Positions 1 through 12,847 of a DNA stretch of 64,000 bases are shown here, in pieces. Source of the DNA: Biomphalaria glabrata (Eukaryota; Mollusca; Gastropoda; Planorbidae); NCBI RefSeq assembly GCF_947242115.1, contig NC_074716.1, positions 11,446,365 to 11,510,364 on the forward strand. Reading direction: 5' to 3'. The translations under genes were made by a program, and so were the position numbers. Numbering within the stretch: position 1 is the stretch's first letter; every line of letters begins with the position of its first letter. Below the pieces are notes generated by a model, which did not search any database, was not told where the DNA came from, and worked only from the letters and a program-made list of their open reading frames with translations.

Positions 1-87
1 ATAAAGCTAACTCTAATGGTAATAATGTCGGGATTAATAAGTGTTCACTTGTAGTTGTAGCAAGTTCGAAATAAGTAAATACAAGTA

Positions 88-387
88 CAGATCCGGAATT
101 ACGACAGTCTGCCAATGGCCACGGCCGTCACAAACTCAAACATATACACTTTTTTAAAACTAAAATATGCATAATAAATATTTTTTTAAAAAGGGAAAAT
201 ATTATGAGGGTAAATTTCAAACGAAAGTAGGCCTACTCTAGCTATTTCTTTCTTCTAAAATATAGCATGCTTTTATAGATATAAATATTTTTATTATAAG
301 TGGATCTTTATTAAAACTTTCGAAACAGTGTAGAGTCCCACACTAAAATCTTTTCCCTGGGCCTCTACATGCTTAAATCCGGCCCTG
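88..387 (+). mobile_element. hAT-like non-autonomous element, family 1, copy a
   Basis: The left end reads CAGATCCGGAATTA and the right end reads TAAATCCGGCCCTG, which are imperfect inverted repeats of the CAGGG/CCGG type seen on hAT elements. A second copy at 18202-18441 shares interior words (a GCATGCTTTTA stretch) and the right end; 30778-30853 carries only a right end. The copy is about 300 bp and has no coding capacity. I could not find an 8-bp target duplication, so the boundaries are approximate. Confidence 0.5.
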
Positions 388-548
388 TCCTTAGATCTAT
401 TTTGTGTTGTTTATGTTACTTTTTATTTTCTTGCTGCACTACATTTGACCTATTTAATATATAGCTAAGTGATGTGTGACAACATGTATTTACCTTTTCT
501 TGTGCCACATCGGCTTTATCGTTTCTAAACTAAAATTATAAGTATATG

Positions 549-573
549 ATTATATATATATATATATATATAT
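549..573. repeat. (TA)n microsatellite
   Basis: An uninterrupted run of about twelve TA dinucleotides lies about 280 bp upstream of the ATP6V1E start codon. Confidence 0.9.
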
Positions 574-851
574 TCTATATGAGAACTTAAGTATCGTCAC
601 ATACAAAGTTTGTTAATCAAAATACTTATTATTAAACGTTTATGCATAGTTATGATCGTTCAAATTACGTTTTACTTAAATATATATTACTTTGTTTTTT
701 TAAATGTACAAATAATTTATTACAATTTAGACATATCTGGCAATGTCTATTGTCACAAGACTTCAACTTCCGTGGGTCTTGTGAGCTTAGTTTCTTACGT
801 TCACTAAGTAGTGACTCTATTGGTTTTCTTCATCTCTTTTATAATTGAAAA

Positions 852-3800
852 ATGGCTGGAATGAGCGATTCAGAAGTCCAAGGGCAGGTGAGCTGTATTT
901 TATTCTCTTCTATTTAACTTTGCTATTCAGGATATTGATGTAGTTTTACATCCAAACTATCGATTCAGACCAATGCAAACTGAAACTCGACTCAACTGAT
1001 GACTTCTCAACTCGTCTCAACCAAGTCACTCAAGACTCATCTCTGTCTCTACGTCAAAGTTGGTCAAAGACAACAGACATTGAAAATCATGAATAATTCT
1101 GAATATTGTCATAATAAATGTCTAAAATGATAAATATTAAAAAGCAGCAGAGAGAACGCTAGATTTAGATCTAGATCTCTATGTACGAGTTGTGGAGTTT
1201 ATGTGTAGAACTTCTAGATCTAGTCTAGAACTCTAGATCTATCTGTTGGTAGCATTTTAATTTTTCTTGTTTGGGCAAATATTTTGAGTGGTAAATCTAG
1301 ATCTAAGATCCAGATCTAGTCAATAAAATGAAAAACCAATACTTGATTATCTAATCTACAATTGAGATTCTGATAGTATCATTGTTAAAAACAGCTTGAG
1401 CTTGAAAGTCTTTAACTGCACGGAATATATCTCTGGCGACTCTGGTATGACAAGTAGAAGGTCAAAGGAATTAGATCTTGACTCTAAAATTGTATTTATT
1501 AAATTGAAAAAAATGTGGCTGAGTGCGCTACCAGTATTTGTTCAAGTCATTCTGAGCAGTGCCTTTACAACGGGGCTTATTGCATTGTGTACAACTACAA
1601 TGTCCTTATTTATATGTTAGATTTTAGAAAGAGTGACCTTGGTTATTTGATGTTTAACTACCAGCGCTTTTGTTTTATATTCATATTGGCACTTGCAATA
1701 TTATAGGCGAGGCAGAAATGGCATAATTTTCTCCCAAGTTCATACAATCTGTGTCAAAGTTGCATTGGACATGATTGGTCTTGGTCTAATACTATGTGGT
1801 AGTGTGGTAGATACAAATCCAATTTGCTTACTCAAAAACAAACAAACACTGGTGACAGGTGAAAATATCCCATGCCATTTCAAGTTCTCAGTGTGGTATC
1901 TTTCTCTATCATACTCTCCTATATTTTTAAACAAATTTTATATGTATGTCCTTTTTTTCTTTTTTTTTTTTACAGATTGCCCATATGATTGCTTTCATTG
2001 ATCAGGAAGCATCTGAAAAAGTCGAAGAGATTGATGCAAAGGTCAGTATCTAAGAAGGTCCTCTTTGCCTCTCCTAGACCTGATAACTTGAAATTGATGT
2101 ATACAAATAGTTTGACTATCTTAGATACCATAAAAGTACTTCATTTTGCCTCTTAATTTTATTTTCTAATAGGCTGAGGAGGAATTTAACTTAGAGAAAG
2201 GCCGTTTGGTTCAAACAGCAAGAGCCAAAATTATGGACCACTATGACAAGAAAATTAAACAAGTGGAGTTGCAAAAGAAAATGTAAGCTTTACTTGCTTT
2301 AGCAAGAATCTTACAAACACTTTTTTTTAAGAGCCTCTATATAAGTAACTTCACAAGTTGGGTGCATTGGATAGTCTTTTGTTTACTTCTTAAAATAATT
2401 TTCTACCATGAATGGCCTTTGATGGTAATTTCATATTATGCTCATTAGTTTAGTAGAAAATAGGATAATAATTGTCTACCTTGAAATAATGTCAAAAGGT
2501 AATAGGCATATATGCGTTAATGAAAATAAACCAAATTATTATTATTATATATTTTTCACTAATTAAAACAAAACCTTTTCATTTTACAGCCAGCAGTCAA
2601 ATCTACTGAACAGCTCTCGTCTACAAATTCTGAAGAGAAAAGAGGAATTATTGAATGTAAATTTTTTGCTATATTAAAAAAAAAAAAAAATCTATATTGT
2701 AGTATAATTAATTTGTAACAATAACATTATTTTTGTCTTTTACTTGTTGTTAAATTGTTCTTTTATTTAATCTTGCTTTCAGGAAGAAACATTTACATTT
2801 TCTGTTGTAGTTGTGTTTTTTTTTCATTCGCTCATAAAGTAATAAAACTAATGCGAAGTTGAGTAGCTCAGTGCATATTAAAGCAACTATTTTATGGATA
2901 AAAAATGAGTTACAGCATTGTTCTTTTATAAATAACTCGGCATGTCAACATTTTTTCTAGTGCATGTCACTTAAGTCATTCACTACATTCACTGAACTCG
3001 TCTGTCAGAATATCACGAAAACTTGTTACATTTTCCACAGATAGCAGAATTATTTTGTTTTACGCATAACTATAATTATTATTATAATTTTTCTTTAAAG
3101 GAACTTCTTGATGATGCAAGAAAAACTGCATATAAAATGGCATCCGAGGATCCTTCTAGGTATAGAGATACCATGATCAAGCTAACTATGCAGGTAATGT
3201 AACAAAGATAGCTATGAAATAACACAACCTCTTGGGATCCTATTGAATGTTGAGCTTCAAAGTAAACCAAAAATAAACATGCACACGGAGCTTATTTAAG
3301 ACACACAGTCAAAGCTGTTCAAAAACACTTCAAAATATCATTAATCCTTTCACCACTAAGCAGTTGTCAGAAACTATCTACCCCATCCCAAAGAGAAGGG
3401 ATATAACTCAGTTATTTAAAAAAATCAATTTTATGACTAAATTCACAGGAAAAAAAAAACAAATGAAAACTAACAAAAACCTTCTTTTTATAATAGAAAT
3501 AATAGACATAGGGTTAAGCATCATGTTTAAAGTCCTAAATAGGCCTGCAGAGCTCAAAAACATAATAATATTAAGTCATATTTAGTTGCCTTCCAATCTC
3601 CCGTTTGACTAGATCTAACATATTCAATACTGGATCTAGCATCAATTTTTTATTCATTTTCACTACTATTGGTCTCATTGGCTCTAAATCACTTACCCCA
3701 ATGGGCCAATCATTATATTCTTATTCTACATCTGAAACATTAAAATCTTATTCTATTAAAGCCTACACATAAACCTAAATATGTTCCATTTTGAAGGCTA

Positions 3801-6800
3801 GCAAAAGAAAACGTAATTTAAAAAAAAAATCTTAAAATCCATTCCAACATGCTGCAGATACAAAATAAACACCTAAAAATAGCGTCACTATCGCTCTTCT
3901 AGGTCAGAGTTAGTAAATGTATAAATAGTTATTTAAAAACTAGCAGTGCGTGTGTAAATTTTACAACACAAAATCGGTGACTCCCAGCGACTCTAGTTGT
4001 CAAACGGTTCATGGAAACTATTATTTTTAAAACTTAGTTGTGTATCTTCAACTTAAAAAAATGTAGTCTATGTTGTTAATATGAATTTCGCACCTGGTCT
4101 TTTTGTTAATTCTGTATTACACTGTACATGAATAATTTCTTTTATATACATGTGCAATAAAAATAGTCACAGAGGTAAAAAGGTTAGGACATAGGTCATT
4201 GAAGTCAAAAGACAAAATATTGGTATTTATTGTTAAAATGACAGGTTATATTTATTCTATATTTGTTTATTATTGTACTGTACTGGTTAAACTTAGAAGC
4301 TTTTCCTTCTAAACTTTAAGTGTATCTGGTAGTTATTTATGGTACACTCTGTATTTTCTTATAAAAAATGTTTAGGCTTTAGTCCAGCTGTTGGAGCCTA
4401 AAGTCACAGTTCAAGTGAGACAACAGGACCTGGACCTTATGAGAGTGAGTTTGTTTTTTTTTAATTTATTTTACTAGATCACTTTGATGTGGATAATAAG
4501 GGAAAAAATGTTATTAATTTCTTATATATTGTTTGATTACTGTTTCTTTTATTTCTTTAGAAAATTATCCCAGAAGTTCAAGACCAGTATAAAAAGTTCA
4601 CACAGAAGCTAGAAGTCAAATTAACTATAGATGAACAAAATTTCCTTCCAGCAGATCTGTGAGTTCATTATTATTTCTTTTTTTTTTTTTTGTTTTTGTT
4701 TTGGTAATTCATTTATTTAGTTATGCCTGGTTTCCATCTAAAGTTTATTGGGTTTTTTTTTCAAAAATAAAATCGTTTCTGAATTGCAAATAGATCAAAT
4801 CTGATTAGCTCTTGATTTATATTGTTATAAACCTGGTGGTGGCACAAATGGGGGTAGTGGTGTGTGTGTAGTCAGCCAACGCAAATCGCCCCAGGCCAGC
4901 GCTAGACGAGCGGTCAACCGTGACGAGTTACGACTGTCAGCCGAGACGAGTGTCAACACGGTGGTTCGGGAAGGATCGACGGCGGTCTGGGAAGGATCGA
5001 CGTCATGAACAGAGCTCAGGAGTGTCACGAGAGTTGTAGTCATCTGACCACCTAGAAACGTCGAGCGGCGTTCTGTCCTGTTCGAGAAGGCCAGTAGGGA
5101 CCCTATATTAGAGAGGAGGTGTCGCAGTCAAGACGGTTCAAGGCAGGGGTTCAGAGCCCGGTTCACTATAGTCCTGTCGACTACAGCACAGTTCAGCGGT
5201 GTGGTTCTGTACGGAGCATTACGACGGTTCAGTGCGGAGTACTATCAAGTACAGTTGAGACGAACGGCGTCTTGATCTTGGTCTGTGATCGAGTCCGACA
5301 CAACGAGCCTAGTGTGTGAAGTCAGTCCTGAACTGTTGAACCCAGTGCAAGCCCGGAACGATACGGAGAGGCCAGTGCAAGAGTTGATACGACGGAACGG
5401 TGTTATCGAAGAGATATTTGTACGGTCTTGTGTTACGTGCTGCCAATTGTACAGTATTGGCTGTTATTTCTTCAACTATTAAAGTGTTACGTTACTTTGG
5501 AGCCCTGAGTTGTCAAGTTCTTTAAGTTGGTGGTGTATGGTGCAGTTTGCAGAGAGCCTGGATAGAGAGAACAACTGGTGTCAGAAGTGGGATCGGATTG
5601 GATCGGATCTACTATGGCTCGTCTGAAACTGCTGTACGAACTTGAATTTAGAGAACTGAAGGAAGAACTCTGTGATCTAGATCTGAAAACGAGCGGAAAT
5701 AAAGAAACCTTACAAGCACGCCTCCGAGAATGTATAGTTGAAGAAGAGGAAGATCCAGACACGTATCTGTTTGAAGTCTCACCAGATTTTGGAGAGTTCA
5801 TTCGGGCTATGAGTGTGACACTGAAGATGTACACCGAGGACATCAGTAGAGAGATTAAAGAGATGGGTACCTCAGTGAAAGAAGTGACGAGCCCCGTGGT
5901 CAAAACGATGGACGTGGTGGAAGAAACCCTGTACGACCAAAGAGACTTGAAAGATAAAGGAGCTGCGCCACCGTTAAACAATGAACTAATACCCACCCAA
6001 AGCTTTGAAGAAATATGCAGTGACAACGGCAATGCTGATGAATGTGGTGCTGCCTGTCAATCTGAAAACAGGGAGTACAGACCTGTGGAGCCGAAAGAGA
6101 CAGATGAAGAGACAATGGAAGCTGCCCATAGTTCGAACGAATCTTGTGCTGAAGCTTTACCTGATATGAGCACATATATATGATATGAGATCAAGAGAAC
6201 GCTGATTTTGCCTACAAGCCTGTTGCTGAAGGACGTTTACATGATGAAAGCTACCAGAGAGGCTTGGACCCTACAGACGTTCATCCAGATGCTAAGCTCA
6301 GCGAGAGAAGTCCTGGTGGTGATAATGAGGACCCATTGAAACCTGACGAAGCCGTTGAGAGACATATCCAAGTCGAGAGATACCAGCCAGGTCCGAACCT
6401 AACAGACGTTGGTCCAGCTGCCAAGACTGGAGAGGAAAGTTCTGATGGTGGTAAAGAGAATCCAAGGCAGTCTGACGTTGACATTGATGGACATTTGAAA
6501 GACGAAAGTCATCGACAAGGTCTGAAACCAACAAGTGATCGGCCCGATACTGAGACAAGAGAGAGAGGTCCTGATGGTGGTGAAGAAAGCAGAATGAAGC
6601 CTGAGGCCGAAGACGAGGGACCTTTGCATGAGGAGTGTTGCCAACCTGCCCCACGAGCATGCACTCCAGACAAGGCTGAAGATGATGACCTGTTCCACAA
6701 TTCCCTGTCCTGTGGATTTGAAACCCATCCCAGTCCTTCTCTGAAAAGTCCTATGAAGTCACCTTTTTGGCCAACGATCTTGGTATCCCCAGCCCTTACA

Positions 6801-8679
6801 TCTTATACCTCTCCATGTGTCAAGTGGCTGTCCTCAGTACCGACCGACAAGAGAGCTATGCAACCACAACGTCACAACAACAAGAGGAAGATCAACTGGA
6901 GGAAAAGAAGAAGGTGGCATTTTCGAAGTCCAACGTGCATGGTGATTCTACCAAGAAATAACTGCAGCCACATGAAGACCAACTGGCGGAGAAGAAGAAG
7001 GCTACTTTTGTTGAGTGCAACATGAATGACGATGCGACAACGACATCGATGCAACCAGATGAAGGCTAACTGGAGGAGAAGAAGGAAACGTTTTCTGAAT
7101 TCAACGTGGATGGCGATGAAAGCACGACGTCCATGCAACCAGGTGAAGGCCAATTGAAGGAAAAGAAGGAAGCGACCATTGCTGACTGCAAAATGGATGG
7201 TACAGTATTGGCTGTTATTTCTTCAACTATTAAAGTGTTACGTTACTTTGGAGCCCTGAGTTGTCAAGTTCTTTAAGTTGGTGGTGTATGGTGCAGTTTG
7301 CAGAGAGCCTGGATAGAGAGATACATAACAATATCTTCATCTACTTTTGATAGTAAATAAGTAGTAGCCAAATTAAAACACATTTTGTTCAAATATATAT
7401 CTACAAAAAATAGCATTGATAATAAAATCTAGGTTAATGTGAATGTTAAATCTATAACTTAACAATCTACTCTTCAAACATTGACATGTACTAGCCCAGG
7501 AGAGCTCATAACATTAATCCTAATAAATGACCATATAATATCAACTTTTAATATCACAGTCAGTACAATGGATTCCAGGGCAAATAGGCATCGTGGGAAA
7601 TGAAGGTGGATAAACATGCTAAAGGTGGGGTCATTCATGGTGCAACTGGACATACCAGTTAATCAGTATACTGTCTGGTCATTGTTACCATTAATCACAA
7701 AGAAAAGGGGCTCGTGTTCACCAGGAAGCACAGGCTGAGCCATTCACAAGAAATGACCACACCAAACAAACTGGACAATAACAATTTCCTCCCCAACAAA
7801 GATTTACTACCTATCATCTATCAACTTGGAATAGGACATGCACCTTTAAAACAGAATAAACCCCATACTGTAGACAATGTGCACACACCCTTATAAGACT
7901 ATTGATCACACTCTCTTAGAATGCCCAAATTTGATTCACCTTAGGCAGAACCTATTAGCCCAACATAACTCTGGCAGTGCACAACAGCTGGAAAAAAGGT
8001 TACAGCTCAGCATTAAAAAAAACTAGCTTTGCTGGCCAGGAGAAATTAATCTAAATACTTCAATGGTTGAGAATTTTATTATATATAATTTTTTATATAC
8101 TCTAAATGCTATATTTTAGATTTTGTCTATTTTGCTTTTTTTTTTTCTCCATAGAATTGGTGGAGTTATCCTGTCTGCTCATGGCGATAAAATCAAAATT
8201 AACAACACACTTAATGAAAGGTTAAAGTTGGTTTCCTCAAAGGTGAGGCCTTTTGCTTTTTATTTTAATGCAGTGGGTGCATAAAGGCTTAACCATTTAT
8301 TTATTAATTAAAATTTATCTCATTAAATTAATAAATGAAACTAAATAGTCAATTCTAGATCTGGAAATCTAATAACTAACTTGTAAATATTTCTATTCAT
8401 GTATATGCTTACTCTTTTGAAAAATTAAAAAAAACTTTTGTAAAGTTTGTGTCTTAAACAATACTGAGTCTTTTCTTTGCTGAAATCAGTTTTTTAACCA
8501 ATAATTTGTTGACAATTATTTCTCAAAGAGAATTTTTTTTTATGCCTTGCTGTTTTTATTTGTACCACTGATCCCTAATTCCAAATCATTCATTACTTTT
8601 TTTGTTTTAACTTCAGATGCAACCAGAGCTCAGAGAGACTTTATTTGGACCAAATCCCAACAGAAAGTTCCGTGATTAA
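852..8679 (+). CDS. ATP6V1E: V-type proton ATPase subunit E (complete, 9 exons)
   Basis: Subunit E forms the peripheral stator stalk with subunit G, tying the V1 catalytic head to the membrane V0 sector of the proton pump of lysosomes, endosomes and apical membranes. Coding exons read from the sequence are 852-887, 1976-2041, 2173-2282, 2590-2656, 3101-3193, 4376-4444, 4561-4658, 8155-8242 and 8617-8679. All introns are GT-AG and the phases join to 229 aa, close to the roughly 226 aa of animal subunit E. The product starts [16 protein letters not shown] and carries the family block [20 protein letters not shown] in a charged, coiled-coil-prone N-terminal half, then [32 protein letters not shown] and the C-terminus [11 protein letters not shown]. 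The first ATG is used; a second in-frame ATG follows three codons later. Intron 7 (4659-8154) is swollen by an LTR-element fossil and a LINE fragment. The residues suggest an ordinary functional gene; the identification is firm. Confidence 0.96.
1160..1322. repeat. TCTAGATC-rich cluster in ATP6V1E intron 1
   Basis: Overlapping copies of the palindrome TCTAGATCTAGA and near variants occur about every 20-50 bp here. Similar words recur near 39200-39250, 39970-40000 and 40370-40490. No unit length is conserved, so this is motif enrichment, not a tandem array. Confidence 0.6.
4823..7330 (+). mobile_element. Broken LTR retroelement fossil (probably Ty3/Gypsy-like, non-autonomous)
   Basis: The element starts TGTTATAAACC and ends ATAACA, and is bounded by a 4-bp repeat ATAT (4819-4822 and 7331-7334). 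A 122-bp segment at 5449-5570 recurs without mismatch at 7200-7321, as expected of terminal repeats; the right-hand repeat is much shorter than the left. A primer-site-like TGGTGTCAGAAGTGGGAT follows the left repeat. The interior from 5614 has a gag-like reading frame whose first residues resemble a SAP domain ([14 protein letters not shown]), then an acidic, internally repetitive region to about 7190. No reverse transcriptase, protease or integrase is recognisable, so it is non-autonomous and broken, with several interruptions. The identity of the end repeats suggests a fairly recent insertion. It lies sense-oriented in ATP6V1E intron 7. Confidence 0.7.
7545..8030 (+). mobile_element. Decayed LINE 3' fragment (RNase H and C-terminal Cys/His region)
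   Basis: Translation in the + frames gives [13 protein letters not shown] followed by a HAKGG-like segment, the pattern of the RNase H domain of I-type LINEs. It is followed by the usual C-terminal C-x2-C region and the words TIDH...LLECPN. Frames are broken repeatedly, so this is an old, truncated copy in ATP6V1E intron 7. Exact clade cannot be settled by eye. Confidence 0.65.
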
Positions 8680-9765
8680 CTGCCATGATAGTTTAGAAGT
8701 AAATCTATCTCATCTCTCTGTACATTTGGAACATTTTATTTTAAACCAGAGTGTAAACCATTGTGGTCTCTATAACAGTCATGTGAGAACCTTGTCAAAT
8801 TTATAGACATTCCTTTTGATTATGTGCTTATGAAATGGGTTTCATAATTACCTTGTTTTTCTTAGGTCACCTGGAAAATATGCTACGTCTTGTATGAAGA
8901 AATTTTTTTTTTTTTTTTTTTTTAAGCTCATATGATGTTAGTTGTATGATTTAAGAATTATTTTTTTTTAGCTCTACATTTCTTTGTATATATTTCCTTC
9001 GGTAGCCATGGTTCATTATTTATGTATGAATGTTGATAAAATATTTATGTGCTTCTTTTTTTTTTAACTTCTCTTTAACTTTTGCACTACAAGAATGTTG
9101 TAGACAGCTGGGTAACTTGTACCTTGGGAGATGGGGTTAAAGACTAAAGCACTGACATGTATTTCATAGCTCTATTATACTTAGTTGTACCCTCCATTCC
9201 TCTGTTCAACGTTTAGTTAGTTCATTGTTGTATATTGATATGTATCGACCCAGTGGTGTGTACCTGCAGCTGGACCTGGTCCACTCAGTCCACCACCTCA
9301 TCATTAATGGCTGTGATCCATTTAAATACCAAGACAAAACCTTTGTAGTCTTCTATATTCAAGTGGTGTTTTAGTCTAAGGGTATTTATCTTGTTGCATG
9401 TGCTGTGTGTCCTCCTTAGTTCTTAGTATTCATTTTTTTTTTTTTTTTGTCTCTGTCTCACATGTTGATTGATGTAGCCTGTTTAAAGGATCACATTTAT
9501 TTCTGTGCTATTACAAGGACAAAAGGGAGTTTTTAATTTTAAAATATGTCCAGTCCTGTTCGTTTGTCAGTCAACATGTGAGATAAGTGTGTCGAATTTG
9601 ATTGGAAATTGTAGTTGTGAGTGATGCTGTCTGTGATACAGTATGATGATTCTGTTGTGTAGATTGAACATGTGGGTCACTCAGTAGTTTAATGCATAAG
9701 TTTGTGTGTGTGTCAACAATGAACAGTGCTGTGTGCTACCATTGGATACACTTCTATTGGAAAGA

Positions 9766-9771
9766 AATAAA
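9766..9771 (+). terminator. ATP6V1E: Poly(A) signal of ATP6V1E
   Basis: AATAAA lies about 1.09 kb after the stop codon and is followed within 30 bp by an AT-rich stretch ending in a run suitable for cleavage. The region 8680-9790 is therefore read as the 3' UTR. It contains several long T tracts and no other coding sequence. Confidence 0.65.
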
Positions 9772-9790
9772 CTTGAATCAAAATAATTAC

Positions 9791-10094
9791 TTCTTATAGA
9801 ATGAATGGTTTCTTGTATTTTTTTATTTTTTTTTGGTCACTGTTCATAACATTTCATGTCAGTGTGTCCTGTTCAGGTTCAAGGTCTATGTATTTGTACA
9901 TTGTAACCAAGATGTCTTATCCCAAAGTATTAGTTTTAGTCTGTTTAGTTTCTGATGTGGCTGGTCGTATTGTTAATAGTAGAATCGATCAAATCTTCCA
10001 GTTGGTGTAGACACTAGAAATAAAATTTTGTATAAAATACCAGACACTTGTTTGTTTTAAATCTATTTCAAGAACTTTTTTTCTTAAAAACTTA
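9791..10094. other. Intergenic, nothing recognised
   Basis: AT-rich sequence downstream of ATP6V1E. The 69-codon open frame at 9801-10010 has no family resemblance and biased hydrophobic composition expected of T-rich DNA. Confidence 0.5.
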
Positions 10095-10530
10095 AAAGTT
10101 GTATGGCTGTACATGCCCCAATTCAGTTCACGCAAGGCAGACCCTATAATATGGCTCCAGACCTTTGTTAATGTTAACGTATGCCTACGCAGGATATTAG
10201 GTGGCCTGAAAAGATAACTACTGACAATTTGTGGGAGAGAACTAGACAAAATCCCATAAGCCCAAGAAGCTAAAGTGGAGCTGGATAGGACACACCCTGA
10301 GAAATCCAGCTACCAATGTTGTAAGGTAGGCACTTTGGAATCCCCAAGAAAAGTGGGCAGACCCACAGTGAAGCTGAGGATACTGGAATGACATAGGACA
10401 AGATAAAGAAAGCTGCTCAGAACCGAGTTCAGTGGAGAGGTGGTGTTGCGGCCCTATACTCCCCTGGGGGCGCACAGGATTAAGTCAAGGCAGACCCTAT
10501 TATCTCAACAACGCAGTATAGTATTGCAGA
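10095..10530 (+). mobile_element. Decayed RTE-like LINE, C-terminal part of the RT ORF
   Basis: Reading across shifted + frames shows the words TFVNVNVCLRRILG, ITTDNLWERTRQNPI, KLKWSWIGHTLRNPATN and QNRVQW, which match the region after the reverse-transcriptase core in RTE-like LINEs; the intact LINE at 50.6 kb carries [16 protein letters not shown] at the same point. Several frameshifts and stops show it is dead. It is 5' truncated. Confidence 0.7.
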
Positions 10531-11300
10531 AAAACTGAGAGCAGCTCATTACTTCTCCATGGCACAGACTGAAATAGCCAACAGGTTAGCACAAATCTGG
10601 CTAAGAGAAGGTTGATCAATGTTGCAGTTTGTAATTAAGAAAATGTTGGAACATGAAAAACTTATATGGTTACATGTATTTAGATGTCTAAATATATATT
10701 TCTTTCGTTTCTCACGCTTATCTTTCCTAACTTGTAATATGATATGACATTGAATGGATTATTTATTGCTTACCAAAACTGATATGTTACTATTACTTTT
10801 ACCACACACACACACAAAATGTGAACCAAACTATTTCGAGTTTCAGTACATTTTGTTCATATGGTTTAAATTTTACTTACATTGAATTGTACACTTTGAG
10901 AGCATTTATTTTTTAACGTGAATTTTACAATGCTATTGTTTTTTAAAGTTAGGTTTTAATGACCCTGGATCAATAGTTCGTAACATAGAAATTGTTCTTT
11001 TCTTTTTTAGAGCCTTTTTTAATACTTTGGTGTCACTCCCTGTTGGGTGTCACCAGGTGCTAAATGCGCCTCGCGAAGCTACTGTCAAAAACTATAAATA
11101 GAATCTACCAAAGTACACCAGTAACTACACCATACCTTCATACAGAATGTATATTACAAAAAAAAAAAAAAAGGGTAAATGTTTGCACATACTCAATTTA
11201 TTACAATGCATATGTTTGATTAAAGAAAAAAAACAACCTCCCAACACCAAATGATGTGCTTTAAAACATTTTTCAACTTTTTCGTTAATTTATATTACAA

Positions 11301-11563
11301 AAGTAAAGTTCCTCTTTCAGACCTTGCGATTTGTAGGGCAGATGATGTAAAGGTCATCTGTTTCTGTGGCTCACCATTAGCGAGGGTATCATGTGGACAG
11401 CACAACGACCAACTGTCATCTTTTTACCCAATTAATGTCAGGTACCTACAAGGGCTGGCTGGACTCATCGGTACCCTAAGTATCCCGAAATTAAAAATCA
11501 CAGGATTCCAACCCGGATCCTTGGTTCCAGAAGCAAAGTACTTTACCACCCAGCCAGCACTCC
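11301..11563 (-). mobile_element. tRNA-derived SINE, family A (copy 1)
   Basis: The copy shares the family body (CTTTCAGACCTTGCGAT, GATGATGTAAAGGTCATC, CACAACGACCAACTG, TGGACTC) with seven others in the window. On the - strand the tRNA-like head sits at the 11540-11563 end, with a GCTGGGTGGTAAAG-type A box and a box B-like GGAATCC region. It is moderately diverged. Confidence 0.8.
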
Positions 11564-12049
11564 ATATATATACTATAGTTACATATTCTTTTGAGATATG
11601 ACGAAGCCATTTTTACCTAGGCTATGTATAGGGATCTAAATGTAATGAACAATTAATTACTTTTTCACAACTGCTATAATTAGTAAAATACTTTATAACA
11701 TTTTACAATATTAATATGTATAAAATGTGTAGCCTACATTTATGAATAAAAAAAAATATGATTGCATAACGAAAGGGTTTGTTTTCAGAATACCAAAAAT
11801 AGCCGTTTCCACCTGCTACAGAATAATGCTGAACTTAGACATTGAAAGCGCGATAGCTTTAGCGAAACGTAGGCCTATTAAATGTTTAGTATAACACAGA
11901 GGGAACGATTTTTCCTCTTTTGGGGGGCCATTTTTGTATATAAAAAAAGTTTATCAAATTTAATTTTTTTTTTTAAATAAAAAAAAAAGATTTAAAAAAC
12001 GGTTACCACTTCCAGAAACTTTTAATTATTATGCATATAACACCTTGCC
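11564..12049. other. Intergenic, AT-rich, nothing recognised
   Basis: No reading frame or repeat family was recognised. There are long A and T tracts at 11940-11997. Confidence 0.5.
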
Positions 12050-12519
12050 CAGGGGCGGACTGGCTATACAGGCTCTTGGGCAAATGCTCGATGGGCCGGT
12101 AGGGCCACCGAAATGGCCTGATCGAAGTCATTATGGTACATATCAAGTTGTTAAAGGTTTTATAATATTCTTATTATATTATTATTATTATTTGTATAAC
12201 AGGCCATCTGAGCGTCGTGTTTAAACAAATCTTTCACAGACATTGCAGTGTAATACTATTTTAATCGAACACATTTTCCGAAAATAAAATGTAGAATGTA
12301 GACAGTGCTACTAATAAGCTTAATCTTTTTAGGGCCTACATAATTGCTGATTTAAAAAGACGCTATATTGCTTATTAAGATATAGAGTTCACTGTATGCA
12401 TGCATATCGATACATTATCATACTTAATGATTTTTAAGGACCGATACACCTAGAAATGGATGCCCATCACATAATAGAGAATTTGTGGGCCGAATTTTAT
12501 AGAAATGCCCGGGCCCCTG
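12050..12519 (+). mobile_element. hAT-like non-autonomous element, family 2, with 8-bp target duplication
   Basis: The element begins CAGGGGCGGACTGG and ends GGGCCCCTG, an inverted terminal repeat of hAT type. It is flanked by a perfect 8-bp direct repeat ACCTTGCC at 12042-12049 and 12520-12527; 8 bp is the hAT hallmark. The 470-bp interior has no coding capacity. A degraded relative lies at 25190-25750. Confidence 0.85.
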
Positions 12520-12847
12520 ACCTTGCCTACTACAAACAGGTTCCTTTATAATGCATTTAACATTGATTATATATTTGAATTTTCCGTCTATAAATGACTG
12601 GATGTTTCGACGATCAAAAAAAAAAATTCGAAGTTTATTTTACTCCTTGATGGGGAACAGAATAGAACAGACATGTCTCTGATTGACATGTTCCTGAAAG
12701 TTATCAGAGAACCTTTTAGAATTTAAACAAAGTTGTTTTTCGAATATAGGCCTATCTATGCCAACTGCCAACCTTCATCTCCTCCCACACCCCCTGCAAA
12801 AAAAAAAAAGCATTACGTCGGATTTCCAGGAAGAGCAGTAGAAGTAG

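Larger units (their letters stand above)
1..851. other. 5' flank of ATP6V1E
   Basis: No gene is visible. The stretch holds a decayed hAT-type element (88-387), a TA microsatellite (about 549-573) and then AT-rich sequence up to the ATP6V1E start codon. The promoter should lie here, but no TATA box or initiator can be assigned with confidence. Two short open frames around 610-848 lack any family resemblance and look like chance. Confidence 0.6.

Noticed and set aside
1396-2001. Short open frames in ATP6V1E intron 1
   Set aside because: No conserved pattern, no splice support, and composition typical of AT-rich intron.
5487-6728. Several - strand frames inside the LTR fossil
   Set aside because: Shadows of the element's + strand gag-like region; no independent support.
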